NCBI GenBank assembly: GCA_963712995.1
Contig: CAVQKH010000040.1
Location: 1 to 64,000 of the forward strand
Length of the DNA: 64,000 nt
Reading direction: 5' to 3'
Source: GCA-003244245 sp963712995
GTDB taxonomy: Bacteria; Actinomycetota; Actinomycetes; Mycobacteriales; Pseudonocardiaceae
Shown here: one piece after another, positions 34,569 through 42,528 of the stretch
Layout of the letters: each line of letters begins with the position of its first letter
Position numbering within the stretch: the first letter of the stretch is position 1
Position numbers and translations under genes: made by a program
Notes under the pieces: model-generated
What the model was told of the DNA's origin: nothing
The model's database searches: none
What the model saw: the letters and a program-made list of their open reading frames with translations, nothing else

Positions 34569-35711
34569 TCAGGAGGCATCAGGGTCGACGGGGACATCGG
34601 CCGGCGGCACCGTCGACCCCCCGGAATCGGAGTCGTCAGGCTCGGCCTCACCGGTACTCAAAGCGCGGACGCCGGCGTTGAGCAGGGCGAGCAGCGGCAC
34701 CGACAGCAGGGCACCGGCGATACCGGCGAGCACCACGCCCACCGAGACGGCCAGCACCACCGCCACCCCGTTGAGCTCGACGGCGCGGCCCATCAGCAAC
34801 GGCTGCAACACATTGCCTTCCAGTTGCTGCACGCCGATCACCACCCCGAGCACGATCAACGCCGGTATCAGACCCTTGGCCACCAGCACCACCAGCACCG
34901 CGATCACACCGGAGACCACCGCGCCGACCACCGGAATGAACGCCGCCAGGAACGTCAACGCGGCCAGCGGCACCACCAGCGGGGCTCCCACCACCACCAA
35001 CCCGATCCCGATGCTGACCGCATCGACGATCGCTACCAGCACGGTTGCCCGAATGAACCCCACCAGTGAGACGAACCCCCGCCGCCCGGCGACATCGACC
35101 CGGGCGCGGACCTCGCGCGGCAGCGCCCCGAGCAGGAAGCCCCACATCGACCTGCCGCCGTAGAGGAAATAGATCAACGTGAACAGCGCCAGCGCGGCGC
35201 CGGTGAGGTACTGCCCGACCGTGACGGCGGTGGACAACGCACCCGAGGTGATCGCGACGCGGTTGCGGGCCAACCACTCGCTGAACGAGTTGACCGGGTT
35301 CTGCAGGTTCACCCGGGGCAGACCGAACGGCGGGTTCTCCAACCATGTCCGGATCTGCTGAAAGCTGTTGACGATCTGAGTCTGCAGCTCGGGAAGCCCG
35401 ATCACGAAGGCCTGGATCACGAACGCCAGCAGGCCGCCGATCAGCACCAATCCGGCGATCATGACCACCAGGGTGGCGATCCCTCTGGGCACCCGGCGGC
35501 TGGTCAGCCAGTCCACCACTGGGCCGAGAAGCGCGGTGAACAGCAGTGCCACCGCGACCGGAACCACCACCTGCCGCAGCGCGATCACCACGTAACCCAG
35601 CACGACGACCATCCCGGCCACCACCAGCAGGCGCCAGGACACCGCCGCCGCCACCCGCAACGGGTAGGGCACGGCCGCCGCAGCGTCACGACTCCCCGGG
35701 CTCAGGCTCAC
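34569..35711 (-). CDS. AI-2E family transporter (PerM-like permease)
   Basis: This membrane protein of about 380 aa has eight hydrophobic helices and the family's repeated signatures: VPVAVALLFTALLGPVVDWL near the start, then PPVNSFSEWL, LYFLYGGRSMWGFLLGAL, and IGVQQLEGNVLQPLLMGRAV in the last third. Family members have been linked to export of the AI-2 signal or to ion exchange. I chose GTG at 35711 (SLSPGSRD...), since the upstream extension is Trp/Arg-rich and unlike the family. The C-terminus is acidic with Pro. Confidence 0.85.
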   Translation of the reverse strand: MSLSPGSRDAAAAVPYPLRVAAAVSWRLLVVAGMVVVLGYVVIALRQVVVPVAVALLFTALLGPVVDWLTSRRVPRGIATLVVMIAGLVLIGGLLAFVIQAFVIGLPELQTQIVNSFQQIRTWLENPPFGLPRVNLQNPVNSFSEWLARNRVAITSGALSTAVTVGQYLTGAALALFTLIYFLYGGRSMWGFLLGALPREVRARVDVAGRRGFVSLVGFIRATVLVAIVDAVSIGIGLVVVGAPLVVPLAALTFLAAFIPVVGAVVSGVIAVLVVLVAKGLIPALIVLGVVIGVQQLEGNVLQPLLMGRAVELNGVAVVLAVSVGVVLAGIAGALLSVPLLALLNAGVRALSTGEAEPDDSDSGGSTVPPADVPVDPDAS

Positions 35712-36216
35712 CCAGCGAACGCTATCCGCTCTCACCCAGCGGTGCCGCCACGCGGTACGCCATATGGCGGCAATCGCACGGCAGGCAGCCAGATGTAGCA
35801 CCCAGAGTCAACCCGTCGATCACAGAGCGCACCCCGCCTCACACCCCCGTCACGCTCCCGAACCCGCCCGGAAGTTGTCCACAGGCCATGAACACGACGA
35901 GACCGACGACTTCCACACACAGATTTCACGGTGGGGACGCTGCGCGCCATCGATGAACAAGGCAAATCCGGCAGGTGAACAAGGAATGGCAGCAAGCCCC
36001 ACGAGGGACGACCACCTACCCGGACACCCGGACATCTCGACTTATTGACGAACATCTCTTTGGACACCCTAAATCGTCCCTCGTGAATACGATGAAAATC
36101 CCCTGTTCACCTGCTGGACATTTCCTGTTCAAACCTTCAAAGGAGTGTTCCCGCCTCGAGAGAATCCCTCAATCTCTCGCGTTCGATCCGGTTGGATTCA
36201 TTCTGAAGGGATTAAC
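35712..36216. other. Intergenic region before the haloperoxidase gene
   Basis: About 500 bp, less GC-rich than the coding DNA on either side in its right half. It contains the promoter of the + strand haloperoxidase gene and a ribosome binding site GAAGGG (36205-36210). No further gene is supported. Confidence 0.5.
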
Positions 36217-37671
36217 GTGACGATACGACTCAAGCGACTACCAGGCGCGATAGTGGCCACAGCGGTAACCCTGGTGAGCCTCACCACCATGGCATCTGTC
36301 GCCATAGCGCAACCGGCTGCCAACCCAGCCCAATCGCCGGCGGTCAGCCTCGCGAGCCAAGGGCTTCCGGGCGCACCCCCGAACAATCTGAACGACGAAA
36401 TCCTGCGGTGGACCTACTACCTGCAACAGGTCATTCGCCAGCTCAGTCCCGGCGCACCGACATCGATATCTCGAATGACAGCGATGATGTACGGCGCGAC
36501 CTACGATGCGGTCAACTCCCTCGAAAACATCGGGACCCCGTATCTGGGCAAGGTGCTGGTGGTCCCCGGCTGCTCGGCAAACCGTTCGCAATGCCTGGCC
36601 GCAGCGGTCAATAGTGCGGCGGCGACCACGCTCACCAACGTTCTCAACACCATCCAGCCGAATGTGGTGAGCTACGTGACCGCTGCCAAGCAGGCCGAGG
36701 CACAGCGGATCGGTTCGGGCCTCGGAGCTATCTCGGGAAATGGCACCGGGCTCGCCGCAGCGGCGCAGATGACCCTGGCCCGTAATTTCGACGGGTCGGA
36801 CAACAACCAGCCCTACACCCCGGGTTCTGAGCCAGGCGCCTGGCGCCCGACGGGCAATGGCTGCACCACCGCCTTGTCGCCCAACTGGGGTTTGGTCCAG
36901 CCGTTCGCACTGACCTCTGGAACACAGTTCCGGCCGCCACGCCCGGGAGGTTTCTCCACCTACCCGGACCTGCTCTCCAGCAGCCTCTACGCCGACCAGC
37001 TCAACGAGGTGCAGCGACTCGGACGGTTCGACGCCGAAGCCCGAGGTGACCGGACTCCGGAACAAAGTGCGATCGCATTGTTCTGGTCCAACGACGTCGA
37101 CGGCACGTACAAACCGCCGGGTCAACACCTCGACCACACGAGAATCATCTCGCAGCAACGCGGCCTCACGCTGCAACAGAATGCCAGACTGTTCGGGCTG
37201 CTGGGTCTTGCTCTCGCTGACTCGGCCATCACCGCCTGGGACTCAAAATACGGCACGCAGATCGACCTGTGGCGCCCGGAGACTGCCATCAAGCTGGCCG
37301 AAACCGACAACAATCCCGCCACCACGGCCGATCCCGACTGGCAGCCCTACCTGGTGAACAGGGCCGGTGACACCCATTTCAACCCGTGTTTCCCAGCCTA
37401 TACCTCCGGGCATGCCACATTCGCCGGTACCTGGGCCCGGGTCATGCAGCTGTATTTTGGAACCGACGCCATCACCTTCACCGCGACCACTGACGACCCG
37501 CATGCGCCGGGCGTCACCCGCACATTCACCAGTATCGACACCGCCGCGACGGAGGACGCGATAAGCCGACTCTACCTCGGTGTGCACTACCGATTCGACG
37601 CCGATTTCGGCCTTTCATCCGGCAAGTCGGTAGCCGAGTTCATCTTCAACACCCAGCTCCGACCGATCTGA
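36217..37671 (+). CDS. Secreted vanadium-dependent haloperoxidase (PAP2 superfamily)
   Basis: This 484-aa protein starts at GTG with a Sec signal (VTIRLKRLPGAIVATAVTLV, cut after MASVAIA-QPA). The C-terminal half has the vanadate-binding residues of the haloperoxidase/acid phosphatase family: LWRPETAIKLAE (Lys and Arg region), FPAYTSGHATFAGT (Ser-Gly-His, with the catalytic His) and SRLYLGVHYRFD (Arg and axial His). Such enzymes oxidise halides with H2O2 and halogenate organic compounds, or act as phosphatases. Exported and monocistronic, with a strong terminator. Whether it chlorinates or brominates cannot be told. Confidence 0.88.
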   Translation: MTIRLKRLPGAIVATAVTLVSLTTMASVAIAQPAANPAQSPAVSLASQGLPGAPPNNLNDEILRWTYYLQQVIRQLSPGAPTSISRMTAMMYGATYDAVNSLENIGTPYLGKVLVVPGCSANRSQCLAAAVNSAAATTLTNVLNTIQPNVVSYVTAAKQAEAQRIGSGLGAISGNGTGLAAAAQMTLARNFDGSDNNQPYTPGSEPGAWRPTGNGCTTALSPNWGLVQPFALTSGTQFRPPRPGGFSTYPDLLSSSLYADQLNEVQRLGRFDAEARGDRTPEQSAIALFWSNDVDGTYKPPGQHLDHTRIISQQRGLTLQQNARLFGLLGLALADSAITAWDSKYGTQIDLWRPETAIKLAETDNNPATTADPDWQPYLVNRAGDTHFNPCFPAYTSGHATFAGTWARVMQLYFGTDAITFTATTDDPHAPGVTRTFTSIDTAATEDAISRLYLGVHYRFDADFGLSSGKSVAEFIFNTQLRPI

Positions 37672-37679
37672 CCAGCTCC

Positions 37680-37718
37680 ATGCGGAGTCTCACTTCTCGG
37701 AAAAGTGAGACTCCGCAT
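37680..37718 (+). terminator. Terminator of the haloperoxidase gene
   Basis: A perfect 16-bp stem (37680-37695 with 37703-37718; arm ATGCGGAGTCTCACTT) over a 7-nt loop lies 9 nt after the stop. Confidence 0.9.
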
Positions 37719-37811
37719 TACCCTCGCCACCGGGATGCGTTCTCCCGGGTAGATGGCATCCGGTGCTCACCAGCAATACCGTGTTCGCGGCGGTGCCGAA
37801 CAGATAATCAC

Positions 37812-38214
37812 TCAGCCGATCCACGAGCACCCGGGGGGTCCAAAACCGTACTCACCGGTCATCTCGGCGACAATACGCACCGCGTCGCCCCATCTCGTAT
37901 CGGGCAGGTTCCCAACCGATTTCCAGCCGTCCAGGGTCAGGCTCTGCCTGGCTGATGGTGGTGGCCATCGCACCGAGACCGAGTGCCCGCGCACCCTCAC
38001 CCGCTGCGGCGGCCTGATGCGCCGCGGCGCGAATAGCCTCATCGACAGCTGCGAAACATGGGCTGGCCACAATCCACTCGGTCCTCATCGTGTCGCGGCC
38101 TTGTCCCCAGGACACGCAATATTCTCCGCTGGAACCCGTGGGGTCAGTGGGGACGATCCGCGTCGTGCACGGGTCGATGGATCCACCAAGGGGGAGGCCG
38201 CCATGCAAGATCAT
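37812..38214 (-). pseudogene. Hypothetical protein with a homopolymer frameshift
   Basis: From ATG 38214 the frame encodes RIVPTDPTGSSGEYCVSWGQ, then EAIRAAAHQAAAAGEGARAL and RLEIGWEPARYEMG. At the C4 run 37888-37891 the present frame continues as RRGAYCRRDDR and stops at 37852. The next frame reads GDAVRIVAEMTGEYGFGPPG and stops at 37812, a much more protein-like end. Function unknown. Its start overlaps the divergent XRE gene start (38203). Confidence 0.55.
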
Positions 38215-39136
38215 GAGCCTACGGTACGCAGCCGGGAGCTGGGTGAGGGCCTGCGCCAGGCGATGGAGCGCGCCGGGCTCAACGGCCACCAGGCCGCGCA
38301 CCTGCTCGGCTGCTCACCAAGCTGGGTGTCGCGGCTGCTATCGGGTAAGCGCGGTGGCAGCGAGGTGGATGTCGCCGCATTCCTCGGAGTGTGTCGGGTC
38401 AAGAACCCGGAGCGGGATCGGCTGCTCGCGCTGTGCCAGGAGCAGCACACCCAGGGCTGGTTCCAGCAACACGGCACCCGACTGCCCAAGCAACTCGTGA
38501 CGCTGATCGACCACGAGAACAAGGCAGTGGCGATCAGTGCATTTGAGTCGACGTTAGTGACGGCCTGTTGCAGACCGGGGACTACGCCCGAGCCGTGATC
38601 AGCAGCCATGTCAATACGCCGGCCGGCGAGGTGGACGAGCGGGTCGCCGCCCGGCTGGCGCGCCAGAGCCTGTTCAGCCGGGAACGACTGCCGCGGTTCA
38701 CCTTCTACTTGCACGAGGCCGTGTTGCGGCTGCGATCGGCGGCCCGGCGGTGATGTCCGACCAGCTGCACCACCTGCTGCGGGGGCCCGTGTTGCGACTA
38801 CAGATCGGCGGCCCGATGGTGATGTCCGACCAACTGCACCACCTGCTGCGAATGTCGGTTCGCCCCTACCTCACGCTGCGGGTGGTCCCGGCCGCGCTCG
38901 GAGCGCACGCCGGACTGTCCGGCCCCTTCACCCTGATGGAGTTCGCCGAGTTCCGGCCGGTGGTGTACCTGGACAGCGAGACGTCCAGCCTGTTCCTGGA
39001 AACGCGGGAGGAAGCGACCGCCTACCAACGCATCCTGGGGACGCTGGCGCACACCGCGCTGGAGGAGGAACAATCCAGGGAGCTGATTACCACCCTGGCA
39101 ACGGAGTTCTCCGCGGAACGAGGGGACAAATCATGA
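38203..39136 (+). pseudogene. XRE regulator (DUF5753 type) with two frameshifts and an internal duplication
   Basis: The N-terminus has a helix-turn-helix (LGEGLRQAMERAGLNGHQAA, GCSPSWVSRLLSGKRGG) and the DUF5753 link FQQHGTRLPKQLVTLIDHEN. Near 38560 a one-base loss changes frame before LLQTGDYARAVISSHVNTPA. At 38721-38850 a duplicated 68-bp unit brings a second shift. The last frame ends ALEEEQSRELITTLATEFSA at 39136. Regulators of this type pair with the DUF397 gene that follows here with a 4-nt overlap. Broken unless sequencing errors explain it. Confidence 0.8.
38721..38850. repeat. 68-bp imperfect tandem duplication inside the XRE gene
   Basis: The stretch from GTGTTGCGGCTGCGATCGGC (38721) recurs at 38789 as GTGTTGCGACTACAGATCGG, and the following CCGACCAGCTGCACCACCTG recurs as CCGACCAACTGCACCACCTG. 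The copies differ by about six substitutions and one indel, so the duplication is not brand new. Confidence 0.85.
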
Positions 39137-39321
39137 CTGCGCCTGAGCCGGACGGCAGTGTCTGGCACACCAGCAGCTACAGCGGCGGGGGCGGCAATTG
39201 CGTCCAGGTCGCCCCCGCACCCGAGCGTGTCCTGGTGCGCGACTCCAAGAACCCCGACGGCCCCGCGCTGGCCGTCCCCGCCGCCGCCTGGCGAGCTTTC
39301 CTCACCACCGCCACTCGCTGA
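39133..39321 (+). CDS. DUF397 protein
   Basis: This 62-aa protein matches DUF397: VWHTSSYSGGGGNCVQVAPA, then VLVRDSKNPDGPALAVPAAA and WRAFL. DUF397 genes accompany XRE/DUF5753 regulators across actinomycetes, and some act as partners in development and secondary metabolism control (BldB is related). The start overlaps the stop of the broken XRE gene by 4 nt. Confidence 0.92.
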   Translation: MTAPEPDGSVWHTSSYSGGGGNCVQVAPAPERVLVRDSKNPDGPALAVPAAAWRAFLTTATR

Positions 39322-39458
39322 CCGCACGGGCAAATCACCCTGCCACGGTGGTACTCGGTTGCGCGGATTTCAGCGGAAACCGTGCCGAGGGGACAACACC
39401 GGTGCGCTAGGATGCCCGCCCAAGGCCGTGCGGATCCGGTCGGTGAGGGGAGCTTCGA

Positions 39459-39867
39459 GTGGCACCGCCAGTCTCCCAGCCCTACGGTGGGAGTCCCTAC
39501 GTCCCGACGTATGACTACGAGTCACCCACGTCAGCCACCGGCCCCGCGTTCGCCGTGAGCCGGGATGAGGTGCTGACCAAACACGCCGCCCTCCTCGCTG
39601 AAGCCGTCGACTTCAGGCAGTTCCTCGAGCGACATCCGGGAAGACCTCTTCATGACGCCCATGGGTGATGACCCGGTCAGCGACGATGTGGCCCTCGCGG
39701 TCACCGACCGGATTCGGGACGCCGAGGACTCCTACTTCACCACCTGCCAGGCGTGGGTGGACAACCTCTACCAGGCGGCGGAGGCACTGGCCGATACCGC
39801 CCGGCAATACGGTTACACCGACGAGGAGATCGCGGCGTCGTTCACCGGGAGCGCCGAGCGTGCGTGA
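39459..39867 (+). pseudogene. PE-like ESX substrate, frameshifted
   Basis: Frame 1 from GTG 39459 gives VAPPVSQPYGGSPYVPTYDY and EVLTKHAALLAEAVDFRQFL. Near 39628 it shifts, and the second frame reads DIREDLFMTPMGDDPVSDDV, then TTCQAWVDNLYQAAEALADT and YTDEEIAAS to 39867. The helical second part and the gene order (followed by DUF3558, PPE and EspG genes) mark it as a small PE/WXG-type substrate of type VII secretion. Confidence 0.6.
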
Positions 39868-40453
39868 CCGGCTCGCCATTCTTGCGATCGCCATTGCCCT
39901 GGCGGTGGTGATGTCAGCGTGCGGTGCCCCCACCGCGGGCACCACCGGCACCGCGGCGAGAGCGCGGGCCCGGGCTCCCCGGCGACTGACGCTGCTGCCA
40001 CCACGACCCCGGGAGATCGACCTCACCGGTGTGGACACCTGCACGCTGCTCACCCCCGAACAACAAAAGCAGATCGGTAACGATCACCCGCCCGAGTTCA
40101 CCAAGATATCCAGACCGTTACGGCAATCGACGTTGTGACTACGGTAAAAACCTCTCGAGTCCACGTTTCGGGTACTCCGTCAAGATCGTGACCCAGGAGG
40201 ACGCGACGGTGTACCTCACCAACGAACGGGACTCGGTCGCGCGGGTGGTGTCGGCGGCAGGGTTCCCCGCGGTGGAGGAACGACCCCCGGCGACGAGCGG
40301 GGCTGCTTCAGTTACGTGAGTACCAAGGACGGGCAGTACCTGAGCGTGCAGTACAGCGAGTCGACGGGGTCGAACGACACGACCGAGGTGGCGTGCGAGA
40401 AGGCGCGGGTGGCCGCCGAGCTGGCCATGCAGACGCTGCTCACGCAGCGGTGA
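39860..40453 (+). pseudogene. DUF3558 lipoprotein, two frameshifts
   Basis: The first frame has a lipoprotein signal (VRDRLAILAIAIALAVVMSA with the lipobox Cys, CGAPTAG) and the family segment VDTCTLLTPEQQKQIG. Near 40115 the frame moves (RRCDYGKNLSSPRFGYSVKI and VARVVSAAGFPAVEER). At the C5 run 40284-40288 it moves again (DERGCFSYVSTKDGQYLSVQ to TLLTQR). DUF3558 lipoproteins are typical of ESX-type loci of Pseudonocardiaceae. It overlaps the preceding gene by 8 nt. Confidence 0.78.
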
Positions 40454-40468
40454 GAAGGGGACTGCACG

Positions 40469-41748
40469 ATGGGAACGGCGCCGACAGTGGGGGACTACCA
40501 GTTCGACGCCTGGGATCTGCCCACCAAAAGTGGCTGGATGCGCAGTGGTCCTGGAGCGCGGGCGGCGGCGGCGCTCCAGGACGTGGTGAGCCGGATGGCG
40601 GACCGGATGATCGCATCGGGTGAGCTGGTGGGCCGGACGCTGAGCGGGGCGCAATGGGCCGGTGAGGCGGCCAGCGCAGCCGGGCGACGCGATGCAGCGC
40701 GGCGCTGGTCAGATCCACCAGACCGCCGCTGACACCGCCACCGCGCAGCAGTGCATCACCGAACTGGGTGAGTCCTTTCAGGCCGCAAGCTCCGGGTGCC
40801 CTCGCCCAATGAGATCCCGGCCGGTCTCGGCGACGTGTTCCTCTACGGCGCGGCGGAGGGGTTCAACGCGCTGTCCCCGTTCGACGTGCAGTCACCGCTG
40901 CACCACGCGATGGCGCAGCGCCGCGAGCTGGACCAGCAGGCCAATCTGGCCCTCACCAACTACATGATCACCAGCCGGGACCGGGTGGAGGCGATACCCG
41001 CCGTCGCTCCACCAGCGCCGATGGTGGTGACCGGGCATTTCGCCGCAGCACCCGGGGGCGGCGTGGAACAACCGGCAGGGGTGGTACCGACCACAGCCGG
41101 CGGGTTCGGCGGAGCGGCCCGGCCGCGGGCGCCCCGGCGGCGACCACAGCAGCAGGGTGCCCGCCGCAGCGTGGCAGGTCCAGGATCCGCGGCGGTCGCT
41201 GGCCCGGGCACCGGTGAGTTCCGGGCTGATGGGCGCGGCCAGCGGTGTGCCCTCTACGCCGCGACCCAGCGCCGTCTGGCCCACCGGGAACCGGAGACGG
41301 TTTCGGTGGCGCAGCCTTCGGTCCCGGCTCCAGCGGGCGCACCAACGCTGGCGGGGCCGCCGCAAGCGGCCGAGCGGCGCTCGGCATCCGACCAGGACCA
41401 GGGGCGAGCGGGAACGGCATTCCCAGCCGTGGCGTAGCGGGCCGGGACGGCCCGGGAGGTGGGCCAGCTACCGCGGGCTCGCGCGGCACCTGGGGCGGCG
41501 GCGCCGGCAGCAACAGCGCCGGGGGCAATGGCGGCGGAGTCGGCGGCGGTCGCGCTGGCGCGGGCTCGTTCATGCATCCACCGGTGGGCGGTCGTGGCAG
41601 CGGTGACACTGACTCCGAGCACAAGGACCGGTACGCGCAGCGGACCGATCACATTGTCGGGGAGCTGCCGCTGGTGGCCCCCGCGGTGATCGGCGAGACC
41701 CCCGATGAGCAACGTCACACCCTGGGCGGGACCAGGGATGGGAGGTGA
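40469..41748 (+). pseudogene. PPE-domain type VII secretion substrate, several frameshifts
   Basis: Segments of a PPE-like protein lie in alternating frames. The N-terminal helices (VSRMADRMIASGELVGRTLS, then QRGAGQIHQTAADTATAQQC) carry the domain. A middle part has SPFDVQSPLHHAMAQRRELD. A Gly-rich C-terminal stretch ends DSEHKDRYAQRTDHIVGELP and LGGTRDGR at 41748. At least three shifts are needed. The C-terminus resembles the conserved EHKRKYVVE-like end of ESX-associated PPE proteins. The stop overlaps the EspG start by 4 nt. Confidence 0.72.
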
Positions 41749-42512
41749 GCGTCGAGCTTTCCGCGACCGAGATCGAGGTCTGCTGGAAACAACTGCAGCT
41801 GAACGAACTGCCCGTCGTCATCGACGTTCCCGCATTGGGGAGTACTGATACCGAGCGGCAGCAGCTTGTCGCGCACACCCTTGACGGGTTGCGGGAGCGC
41901 CACCTCGTCGGTGCACGCGGCGTCGACCCCGATCTCACCGATCTGTTGGTCACGCTGGCCCGGCACCATTGGGCGATCGAGGCCTGGTTGTTGCTGGACC
42001 GTCCGGTACGCGCGCTGGCAGCCTGCCGGGGCGCCCTCGGCGCGCTGGCCATCCTGGACGGCGACCGGGTCCGGCTGATGTCGTGCTCACCGCACTGTCT
42101 GCCCGACGAGATGGTCCGGCTTGCCGGGCTGGCCGCCGGTCCGGGCCGCTCGGTCACTGTGCGGGCGGAGAACCTGGACGCTGCGGCCCTGGTGGCGGGC
42201 GGCGACATGCAGCGGTTGGCCCAAGAGCTCAGCTACCGTGGCGAACGCTACGACGACGCCCACGCACTGGCCCTGATGTGCGCGCGCCACGGCTGGCTCG
42301 GCCAGTTCGGCGCGCTGGCCCGCGACCACCTCGGCCGGCAGCGTCCGGGTCGGCGGGTCATCGGGCTGCACGCCACTCCGGATGGCTGGTACAGCCAGCT
42401 GCGCAGGCCGGGCCACGGGGGGACCTTCGTCACCGTGACACCGGCAAGCCCGGACGTGGTCACCAACCAACTGCGTGAGCTCATCACGGAAACCCGCCAA
42501 CTCACCAGTTGA
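41745..42512 (+). CDS. EspG-family chaperone for type VII secretion (PPE partner)
   Basis: This 255-aa intact protein has EspG features: LSATEIEVCWKQLQLNELPV at the start, a middle EAWLLLDRPVRALAACRGAL and YDDAHALALMCARHGWLGQF, and a C-terminal VTPASPDVVTNQLRELITET helix. EspG chaperones bind the tip of PE-PPE pairs and bring them to the ESX secretion ATPase. It is the only unbroken member of this four-gene module. No ESX secretion machinery genes (EccA-E) are in the window, so it would serve one encoded elsewhere. Confidence 0.8.
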   Translation: MSVELSATEIEVCWKQLQLNELPVVIDVPALGSTDTERQQLVAHTLDGLRERHLVGARGVDPDLTDLLVTLARHHWAIEAWLLLDRPVRALAACRGALGALAILDGDRVRLMSCSPHCLPDEMVRLAGLAAGPGRSVTVRAENLDAAALVAGGDMQRLAQELSYRGERYDDAHALALMCARHGWLGQFGALARDHLGRQRPGRRVIGLHATPDGWYSQLRRPGHGGTFVTVTPASPDVVTNQLRELITETRQLTS

Positions 42513-42528
42513 CCAGCTCACCAGTTGA

